From: Aureimonas sp. AU20
GTDB lineage: Bacteria; Pseudomonadota; Alphaproteobacteria; Rhizobiales; Rhizobiaceae
Direction of reading: 5' to 3'
Length of the DNA stretch: 64,000 nt
Assembly: GCF_001442755.1 (NCBI RefSeq)
Contig: NZ_CP006367.1
Span: forward strand, 2,108,001-2,172,000
Part shown: piece after piece, positions 46,749-54,565 of the stretch
Numbering within the stretch: the stretch's first letter is position 1
Layout: every line of letters begins with the position of its first letter
Made by a program: the position numbers and the translations under genes
Notes under the pieces: generated by a model
The model's input: the letters and a program-made list of their open reading frames with translations, nothing else
Databases searched by the model: none
Told to the model about the DNA's origin: nothing

Positions 46749-47342
46749 ATGCATATGTCGACACGCACCCCCTTCGATCGTCTCGCGATTCTCGCGCTGG
46801 CGGGCCTCGTCAGCGCCGGCTGCAGCACCTCGGGCAGGGGGCCCGCGCCAGCGCCCGCCTCCTCGGCCAGCCTGCCCGCCTCGGCCGCCCAGGTGGCGAC
46901 GGCCGGCAGCGTGCCGGACTATTGCCCGCCCGTGGCGCTGCGTGAGGGGACGGCGATCCTGCGCAAGGGCGCGGGCGACTCGATCGACTATGTCGCCTCG
47001 ATCACCGGCACGACGCGCTCCTGCCGCGAGCGGGATGGCCAGTATCTTCTGGAAGTCGCCGTGACGGGACGGGTCGTGCCGGGGCCGGCGGCCAAGGGCG
47101 GCACGGTGAACCTGCCGGTGCGCGTCGCGATCGTCGACAATGGGAAGCTGGTCTACAGCCAGCTCGGCCAGCAGGGCGTGCTTCTGGATTCCAGCGGCGG
47201 CGCGGTGAACTTCACCTATGTCGATCGCGCCGTCCGCTTCCCCAAGCCGACCGGTCGCACGCTCGTGATCTATGCCGGCTTCGACGAAGGCCCGGCACCC
47301 GCGGGAGCCAAGCCGGCCGGCGCCAAGACCGCGAGCCGCTGA
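46749..47342 (+). CDS. putative lipoprotein, unknown function
   Basis: 197 residues. The signal ends with LAGLVSAGCSTS, a lipobox with Cys about 25, so the protein is likely an envelope lipoprotein. A Pro/Ala/Ser-rich linker (26-55) precedes a domain with VPDYCPPVALREGTAIL, TGTTRSCRERDGQYLLEVAV and FTYVDRAVRFPKPTGRTLVI, which has two Cys that may pair. The C-terminal tail is Ala/Pro/Lys-rich. I do not recognise a named family with certainty. Divergent from thrC; convergent with the HAD gene. A second ATG at 46755 could be used. Confidence 0.75.
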   Translation: MHMSTRTPFDRLAILALAGLVSAGCSTSGRGPAPAPASSASLPASAAQVATAGSVPDYCPPVALREGTAILRKGAGDSIDYVASITGTTRSCRERDGQYLLEVAVTGRVVPGPAAKGGTVNLPVRVAIVDNGKLVYSQLGQQGVLLDSSGGAVNFTYVDRAVRFPKPTGRTLVIYAGFDEGPAPAGAKPAGAKTASR

Positions 47343-47363
47343 CCCCGAAATGGGGGCGGCCGG

Positions 47364-48047
47364 TCAGGCCGCTTCCCAGCTCGAAAACGCGTCCACCACG
47401 CTCGGAAATTCCGACAAGCGCTTGATCACGGTCTCCGCGCCGGCTTCCGCCAGCGCGTGGCCATGGCCGGAATAGCTGTGCTGCCCGCCGGTGAAGCCGA
47501 CGACGCGGCAGCCCGCCGCGACGGCCGCGGCGACGCCGTGCACGGAGTCTTCCAGCACGATCGTCTCGCGCGGCTCGGTCTCGAACTGGCGGCAGCCGAA
47601 GAGATAGACGTCCGGCGCGGGCTTGGGGCGCTTGGTGCCGACCTCGCGCGCGGCGTAGACATAGGGGCGGAACCGGTCCCAGAGCTTGGTCGGCTCCAGC
47701 ACGATCTTCAGCCGCTCGGACGAGGAGTTCGAGCAGATGGCGCGCGGCAGGTCGAGCCGGTCCAGCATCTCGTGCACGCCCGCGATCGGCGTGATCTCGG
47801 CGGCGAGGCGCCGGTCAAGTTCCGCCCGCTGCCGGTCGGCATAGTCTTCGGGAAAGCGGATGCCGGCCTCGGCCGTGAGAAGTTCGAGGATCCGATCCTG
47901 CGTCAGGCCGGCGAAGCGCTCCGCGATCTCTTCCGCCGAAATCTCGTAGCCGAGTTCGCCGAGCAGCGAAGCGTCGACCTTGGCCGAGATGATCTCGGAA
48001 TCCACCAGCACGCCGTCGCAATCGAACAGGATCAGGGAGAGGGCCAT
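47364..48047 (-). CDS. HAD superfamily phosphatase (beta-phosphoglucomutase/phosphoglycolate-like)
   Basis: 227 residues with the HAD signature LFDCDGVLVDSE (catalytic Asp and second Asp), an alpha-helical cap (about 16-90), motif II in RAICSNSSSERLKIVL, Lys in KRPKPAPDVYLFG and motif III in IVLEDSVHGVAAAVAAGC. It is probably a small-molecule phosphatase; the substrate is unknown. Starts at 48047, divergent from ccrM, with a 312-base intergenic region that has no other gene. Confidence 0.9.
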   Translation of the reverse strand: MALSLILFDCDGVLVDSEIISAKVDASLLGELGYEISAEEIAERFAGLTQDRILELLTAEAGIRFPEDYADRQRAELDRRLAAEITPIAGVHEMLDRLDLPRAICSNSSSERLKIVLEPTKLWDRFRPYVYAAREVGTKRPKPAPDVYLFGCRQFETEPRETIVLEDSVHGVAAAVAAGCRVVGFTGGQHSYSGHGHALAEAGAETVIKRLSEFPSVVDAFSSWEAA

Positions 48048-49595
<1,548 letters not shown>

Positions 49596-49776
49596 GATTC
49601 TAGAACTCGGGACAAATCCTTCCGGGGTCGGCTGGGCTTAGTCTTTCCACTGTTGACTTCGTCGCGAATGTTTGGCCCTGCCGCCGGCATCGACTGCGCC
49701 TCGCTCGTTGCCCCCAACGAAAACCCCTCAACCATCCTCCACCCAGAGGTTTTGTTAGGCGCCCTCAGCCCTGCGA

Positions 49777-50859
49777 TCAGCGTGGCTTCCGAACCGGAGC
49801 GCCGCTGAGTGCGATCTCCACCGCCTTGCGCATCAGCGTCGGCAGGCCGGCCTTGTCCAGCCGATCGATTGTCACCCAGGCGCCGAACTCAGGCGGAGCT
49901 TCTTCTACGGTTGCTTGCCAGACCTCCAACGCGAGGTCGAAATGCGTGAAACCGTGGGCAACTTCACCCGCGAGCGTCCAGTCTGCCGCGAAGGGGGCGC
50001 CCTGGCGGCCCGTCGCGCCGTCGGCCTTGGCGCTCCAATCCGTCGTAAAGGGTTCCGCCATGCCGCCGAGCATGCCCGAACTCGGCCGCCGACGCAGGAG
50101 AATGGCGCCGTCGCCACGCCGTCTCGCCACGAAGGCCGCCCCGCGCCGGGCGCGCTTGGGCTTCTTGGCCGCCTTTTTCGGAAACTCCTCCTGCCGCCGT
50201 TCGATCCGCGCCTCGCAGTCCACGCCGATCGGGCAGAGAATGCAGGAGGGCGAGCGCGGCGTGCAGATCGTGGCGCCGAGATCCATCATAGCCTGCGCGA
50301 AATCCCCCGCGCGCCTCTGAGGCGTCATGGCGGCTACATGCACGCGGATCAGCTTTCTCGACGCGGGCAGGGGCGTCTCGATCGCATGGAGACGGCTCGT
50401 CACCCGCTCGATATTGCCGTCCACCACCGGGGCCGGCTCGTCGAAGGCAATCGCGGCGATCGCGGCGGAGGTGTAGTCGCCGATCCCCGGCAATTCGCTC
50501 AAGCCTGCGGCGGTGTCGGGAAAGCGGCCGTTGCGCCGGAGCGTCACTTCGCGGGCGCAAGCGAGAAGATTGCGGGCGCGGGCGTAGTAGCCGAGCCCGG
50601 CCCAGGCCGACATCACCGCCTCGTCCTCCGCTCCGGCAAGGGCCTGGACCGTCGGCCAACGCTCGGTGAAGGCGGCGAAATAGCTTTTCACGGCCGCGAC
50701 CGTGGTCTGCTGAAGCATGACTTCGGACAGCCAGATGCGATAGGGATCGGGCCGGACGCCTTGCGCTCGGTCCGCCGGCGAAACGCGCCAGGGCAGGGTG
50801 CGGGCGTGGCGATCGTACCAAGCCAGAAGCCGCTCGGAGACGGGAAGCGCCGCGCTCAT
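49777..50859 (-). CDS. mutY: A/G-specific adenine DNA glycosylase
   Basis: Removes A mispaired with 8-oxoG. 360 residues with LPWRVSPADRAQGVRPDPYR (N-terminal), the helix-hairpin-helix LPGIGDYTSAAIAAIAF, and the catalytic Asp in VVDGNIERVTSRLHA. 4Fe-4S Cys ligands are C-x6-C-x2-C-x5-C in CTPRSPSCILCPIGVDC. The C-terminal NUDIX-like domain (about 235-350) recognises 8-oxoG. The start at 50859 gives MSAALPVSERLLAWYD. Divergent from the GT25 gene; the 60-base spacer carries a palindrome. Confidence 0.95.
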   Translation of the reverse strand: MSAALPVSERLLAWYDRHARTLPWRVSPADRAQGVRPDPYRIWLSEVMLQQTTVAAVKSYFAAFTERWPTVQALAGAEDEAVMSAWAGLGYYARARNLLACAREVTLRRNGRFPDTAAGLSELPGIGDYTSAAIAAIAFDEPAPVVDGNIERVTSRLHAIETPLPASRKLIRVHVAAMTPQRRAGDFAQAMMDLGATICTPRSPSCILCPIGVDCEARIERRQEEFPKKAAKKPKRARRGAAFVARRRGDGAILLRRRPSSGMLGGMAEPFTTDWSAKADGATGRQGAPFAADWTLAGEVAHGFTHFDLALEVWQATVEEAPPEFGAWVTIDRLDKAGLPTLMRKAVEIALSGAPVRKPR

Positions 50860-50911
50860 GCCGCGTGCTTCGCTTGACTTCGGGCATGGGGCCGTCCATC
50901 CGACGCCACCA

Positions 50912-50926
50912 TTTGCAAAATGCAAA
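50912..50926. promoter_or_regulatory. palindrome TTTGCA-AAA-TGCAAA at the GT25 gene start
   Basis: TTTGCA (50912-50917) and TGCAAA (50921-50926) flank AAA in the mutY-GT25 spacer and overlap the ATG at 50920. It may be an operator. That would imply the true GT25 start lies further on, for example TTG 50956 or 50962. Confidence 0.4.
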
Positions 50927-51714
50927 CGGGCTTTAAGTGCCTCGCCGAATGGGATTTGTGTTTGAAGATCGATTTCTTCGTCATCAACCTGGATCGGTCC
51001 CCCGAGCGCCTTGAAGCCGTTCGGGCGGAAGCCGCCGCGCTGGGCATCGACCTGATACGGGTCCCGGCCGTGGATGGAAAGACCGTCTCCGAGGCCGAGC
51101 AGGGCGCGCTGGACCGGGCGGGCTTCCTGCGCCGCCATGGAAAGCGGCCGATGCCGGGCGAATATGGCTGCTATGTCAGCCATGTCGCGGCACTGCGCCG
51201 CATCGCCGCCGGAGAGGCGGAGGCCGGCGTCGTGTTCGAGGACGACGTGCGCCCGCTGCCCGAGCTCATGCCCGTTCTCCAATCACTGGGCGAGGCCGAC
51301 GATTGGGACGTGGTGCGCTTCGCCCATCATCGCCGGGTTCGCCGCAAGGCGATCCGCAACCTCGCGCAAGGTCGGCAGCTCTTCGCCACCTATTTCGGCC
51401 CGACCGGCAGCGCCGCCGCCTATATCGTGCGACGCGAGGCGGCCGGGCGGCTGGCCGACGCGCTCGTTCCCATGCAGCTTCCCTTCGATGTCGCGCTGGA
51501 GCGCGGCTGGGCGACGGGCTGCCGCACGCTTGACATCTGGCCCGATCTCGTCGGCTTCGGCGCTCTGTCGAAGACCAGCCTGACGCGCGAGACCCGCCGC
51601 TACGGCGCGATGAAGCTGCCGGTCTGGCGCCGCTGGCCGACGCTCCTGTTTCGCGCCGGCGATCTCGCGCGCCGCATCGGGCGCACCGCGCGCCTGCCGA
51701 GGACGCCCGCATGA
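50920..51714 (+). CDS. glycosyltransferase family 25 protein (LPS sugar transferase)
   Basis: About 250-264 residues. The family N-terminus KIDFFVINLDRSPERLEAV and the diacidic motif VVFEDDVRPLPELM (FEDD) are clear, and PMPGEYGCYVSHVAALRRIA carries the SHxA segment. GT25 enzymes add galactose or glucose to lipo-oligosaccharide or O-antigen. The ATG at 50920 has no ribosome site and overlaps a palindrome; TTG 50956 or TTG 50962 would place the N-terminus nearer the family's. It overlaps the O-antigen ligase gene by ATGA. The partner suggests a role in surface polysaccharide. Confidence 0.84.
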   Translation: MQTGFKCLAEWDLCLKIDFFVINLDRSPERLEAVRAEAAALGIDLIRVPAVDGKTVSEAEQGALDRAGFLRRHGKRPMPGEYGCYVSHVAALRRIAAGEAEAGVVFEDDVRPLPELMPVLQSLGEADDWDVVRFAHHRRVRRKAIRNLAQGRQLFATYFGPTGSAAAYIVRREAAGRLADALVPMQLPFDVALERGWATGCRTLDIWPDLVGFGALSKTSLTRETRRYGAMKLPVWRRWPTLLFRAGDLARRIGRTARLPRTPA

Positions 51715-52940
51715 TCTCCGTTCGCCGCATGCTCCTCGTCCGACGACGGATCGACCCTTTGATCCTCGGCGCGGGCATTCTCTCGCTCGCGCTGATGTTG
51801 GGCGCGGGCAAGGTCGCCTTTCTGTTTTTCGCCGCGTGCGGCCTCTATCTGGTTGCGATCCGCCACCGGGTCTCTCGCCAAGCGCCCAAGGCGTTCAGCG
51901 CGCTTCTGTTGGCCTGGGCGCTCTGGCAGATCGGCCTCAGCCTCGTGCGAGGGGAGCCGGTCTCGGGCAATCGCGTCCTGTCCTATGCCGCGATCGAGTT
52001 CGCCATGGTGTTCCTGCCGGTCGGGCTCTGCCTCGTGCCACGCCCGCTTGATGCGCTGGCGACCGGCGCGCGCCTGGGGCTTGTCCTGCTGCTCGTCGCA
52101 GCGCCTATCGACTATCTCCTGTCGGACGGGCGCGTCGGGCTCGGCGCCAATGAGGCGCTGTTTGCCTTCGTGGCGGGCGTCGTCGGCGTCGCGGCGCGGC
52201 TTCCCGCACGCCGGCCTTGGCGCTGGCTGCCGAACGGCACGGGCTGGACCTATCTCTCCGCCGTGCCGATCCTGCTTTCGGGAACGCGAGCCGCCTTCGT
52301 GATCGTCGGCCTCGCCGCCCTGGTCGATCTCGTTCGACTGTTCGGCCGAGGGTTCGGCAGGCCGTCGAAGCGTGTCGTGGCGCTGGCCTTGGTCGGCCTC
52401 GCGCTGCTCAGCTATCCGGCCGGGCTGATCGTCAGTGATCGGTTCGAGAGCGGGGTTACCGAGATGCGTTCCTTCGAGGAAACCGGCAAGGTCACCGGCT
52501 CGGTGGATGTGCGCATCGTCATGTGGCGCTCGGCGCTGGCGGTGATCGGCGAGCACCCGCTGCTGGGCGTCGGCGGAACGTCCAAGATGGCGGCGGCGGG
52601 CGAGAAGGCCGGCGCGAACGGCTACATGGTCACCTACTACCAGCATCTCCACAATCTGTTTCTGGACGAGGCCATATCGAGCGGGCTGATCGGACTGGCC
52701 CTTCTCCTGTCGGTCTTCGCGGCCTTTCTCGCCACCGTCTTTCGCGGAACGCGGGATCGGTCTTCGCGGGAAGCCGCCCTGCTTCTGGTCGGTTTCCTCT
52801 TCACCTTCGGCTCGTTTCACGGCGTGCTTCTGAACGAGTGGACCCTGATCGCGTTGTTCGGCACGATGGGAACCATGCTGGCGGCGATCGGCCGGAAACC
52901 CACGCTGTCCAGGCGGATCGAGAAGCGGACCATGCGATGA
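51711..52940 (+). CDS. O-antigen ligase/polymerase family protein (Wzy_C/WaaL-like)
   Basis: 409 residues with about 10-12 hydrophobic segments and a periplasmic loop. The Wzy_C signature region contains EHPLLGVGGTSKMAAAGEKA and YYQHLHNLFLDEAISSGLIG, with the conserved His-x-His in QHLHN. It could be the ligase that attaches O-antigen to lipid A core, or a polymerase; sequence alone does not distinguish these. The start overlaps the GT25 stop (ATGA), and its own stop overlaps the dciA start (ATGA), so three genes are translationally chained. Confidence 0.84.
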   Translation: MISVRRMLLVRRRIDPLILGAGILSLALMLGAGKVAFLFFAACGLYLVAIRHRVSRQAPKAFSALLLAWALWQIGLSLVRGEPVSGNRVLSYAAIEFAMVFLPVGLCLVPRPLDALATGARLGLVLLLVAAPIDYLLSDGRVGLGANEALFAFVAGVVGVAARLPARRPWRWLPNGTGWTYLSAVPILLSGTRAAFVIVGLAALVDLVRLFGRGFGRPSKRVVALALVGLALLSYPAGLIVSDRFESGVTEMRSFEETGKVTGSVDVRIVMWRSALAVIGEHPLLGVGGTSKMAAAGEKAGANGYMVTYYQHLHNLFLDEAISSGLIGLALLLSVFAAFLATVFRGTRDRSSREAALLLVGFLFTFGSFHGVLLNEWTLIALFGTMGTMLAAIGRKPTLSRRIEKRTMR

Positions 52941-53509
52941 GCAACGACAAGGGCCCGAGTGACAAGGGCTTGGGCGAGAAGGGCAGCGGCGAGGGCAAGA
53001 AGCGGCCACGCGGCCCGCGCCCCTTGAGCGATCTCGTGGCCGATCTGGTGGACCCGATCGTTTCCAAGAAGGCGGGCATGACCTCAGGGCTCCTTTCTGC
53101 CTGGCCGGAGATCGCGGGCCTGCGACTGGAGCAGGGGTGCCGTCCGGAAAAACTGCTCTGGCCGGCCCGGCGTAGCGAGGACGATCCGTTCCAGGGCGCG
53201 ACGCTGGTGGTGGCCTGCGAGGGGGCGTTCGTCCTGCGCCTGCAGCACGAGTCGCACGAGCTGATCGCCCGGGTGAACGGCTATTTCGGCTACCCCGCCG
53301 TCGCGCGGTTGAAGATCGTCCAGAAGCCCGTGGAGCATCACCGGATCAACCGGAAGATCCCCGTGAAGCCACTGACCCCGCGCGATCAGCGCACGATCGC
53401 CGAGGCCACGGCCCGAATCGAAAGCCCGCGCCTGCGCTCGGCTCTCGAGCGCTTCGGCGAGGCGATTCTCGGTCGCAACGCCGCGGATCGCGAAAGAAAC
53501 GGCCGCTAA
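52937..53509 (+). CDS. DUF721 (DciA) family protein, predicted helicase loader
   Basis: 190 residues. The N-terminal 30 residues are Lys/Gly-rich and low complexity (SDKGLGEKGSGEGKKRPRGP), then the DUF721 core: LVADLVDPIVSKKAGMTSGLLSAWPEIAG (read as adjoining pieces), GATLVVACEGAFVLRLQHES, ELIARVNGYFGYPAVARLKI. DUF721/DciA delivers the replicative helicase DnaB in bacteria lacking DnaC/DnaI. Start ATG overlaps the ligase stop. A 124-base gap with a promoter candidate follows before dsbA. Confidence 0.87.
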   Translation: MSNDKGPSDKGLGEKGSGEGKKRPRGPRPLSDLVADLVDPIVSKKAGMTSGLLSAWPEIAGLRLEQGCRPEKLLWPARRSEDDPFQGATLVVACEGAFVLRLQHESHELIARVNGYFGYPAVARLKIVQKPVEHHRINRKIPVKPLTPRDQRTIAEATARIESPRLRSALERFGEAILGRNAADRERNGR

Positions 53510-53553
53510 GGCGCTTTTCACCGCGAATTGCGTCGCTTTGCGCGGTGGGAATG

Positions 53554-53582
53554 TTGGATTTGCCACATTCGCTACGCTAGTT
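53554..53582 (+). promoter_or_regulatory. candidate sigma70-type promoter for the dsbA-like gene
   Basis: TTGGAT (53554-53559), 17 bases, CTAGTT (53577-53582), about 45 bases before the transcription unit's ATG at 53634. Read by eye; the -10 is imperfect. Confidence 0.35.
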
Positions 53583-53633
53583 CGGGCTCGGCGAAGCCGT
53601 GGGGCTTCTTTCGCAAAGGGCCGAGTTCCGACC

Positions 53634-54404
53634 ATGACCAACCCGAACGACACGAACCGCCTGTTTCTTCGCGGCGCGGCCCTGCGCCGGCGCTCGGTCA
53701 TCCTGGGCGGCGCGGCCCTTTTGGCGGTTGGAACGGCGGGCAGCGTCTTCGCCCAGAGCGCGACCACCTCTGAGGTCCCCGCCGCAACGACCCAACCCGC
53801 GCAGCCGGCGGAGCGCGCCACCAACCCTTCGGCGGCAACCGCGCCCAAACCCGAAGGTATGGTCGACGTTGCCAAGCTGATGAGCCCGCAGGCGCTGCCG
53901 GACGTGGTGATCGGCAAGGCCGATGCCCCGGTCACCATCGTCGAATACGCTTCGATGACCTGCTCGCACTGCCGCGACTTCCACTCGGAGAGCTATCCCG
54001 CGATCAAGAAGGACTATCTCGACACCGGCAAGGCCAAGCTCATCCTGCGCGAGTTCCCGTTCGACCCGCGCGCTCTGGCCGCGTTCATGCTGGCTCGCTG
54101 CGCCGGAGACGAGCGCCGCACCGCCATGGTCGACGTGATGTTCGACCAGCAGCGCGAATGGGCCGCGGCCGAGAACGCCTCCGTCGCGCTTCTGAAGATC
54201 GCGCAGCTTGCGGGCCTATCGCAGGATCAGTTCAAGGCCTGCCTCCAGAACACCGAGCTTCAGGGCAAGGTCGTGGCCGTGCAGGAAGCCGGGCAGAAGG
54301 AATTCGGCGTATCCGCCACCCCGACCTTCTTCATCAATGGCGAGAAATATGCCGGCGCCTTGTCGGCGGACGAGATGGCGGCCATCATCGAGAAGCATCT
54401 CTGA
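53634..54404 (+). CDS. DsbA family thiol:disulfide oxidoreductase
   Basis: 256 residues. The N-terminal signal has three Arg before a hydrophobic run (ALRRRSVILGGAALLAVG), possibly Tat-directed, cut near VFAQS. A Thr/Pro/Ala-rich linker (about 45-78) leads to the thioredoxin domain, with active site TCSHCRDFH (CSHC), helical insert with EFPFDPRALAAFMLARC, and cis-Pro in VSATPTFFINGEKY. It oxidises periplasmic thiols. In related genomes it usually lies between DUF721 and smc; here smc is absent. A terminator follows. Confidence 0.9.
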   Translation: MTNPNDTNRLFLRGAALRRRSVILGGAALLAVGTAGSVFAQSATTSEVPAATTQPAQPAERATNPSAATAPKPEGMVDVAKLMSPQALPDVVIGKADAPVTIVEYASMTCSHCRDFHSESYPAIKKDYLDTGKAKLILREFPFDPRALAAFMLARCAGDERRTAMVDVMFDQQREWAAAENASVALLKIAQLAGLSQDQFKACLQNTELQGKVVAVQEAGQKEFGVSATPTFFINGEKYAGALSADEMAAIIEKHL

Positions 54405-54415
54405 TACCGAATTGA

Positions 54416-54446
54416 CGGCGCTTTCCCATCGGAAAGTGCCGTTTCC
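54416..54446 (+). terminator. terminator after the dsbA-like gene
   Basis: Twelve-base stem ACGGCGCTTTCC (54416-54427) with GGAAAGTGCCGT (54432-54443), one G-T pair, loop CATC, followed by TTTCC. Lies 12 bases after the stop codon, so ppdK is probably transcribed separately. Confidence 0.75.
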
Positions 54447-54565
54447 TAGTCTGGATTCGAAAGGAATGCCGCAGCGCAGCATTGGCGCGGCGTCGCAGTT
54501 TGCGTAAAGGTAGGAGTCCGAAAGGACTGCGGCACCACCGCCGCGCCGGGGTTCCAAGATATCCG

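Noticed and set aside
49596..49776. Imperfect inverted repeat AACGAAAACCCCTC ... GAGGTTTTGTT between ccrM and mutY
   Set aside because: It has a bulge and a long loop; a mutY terminator is possible but I cannot support it well.
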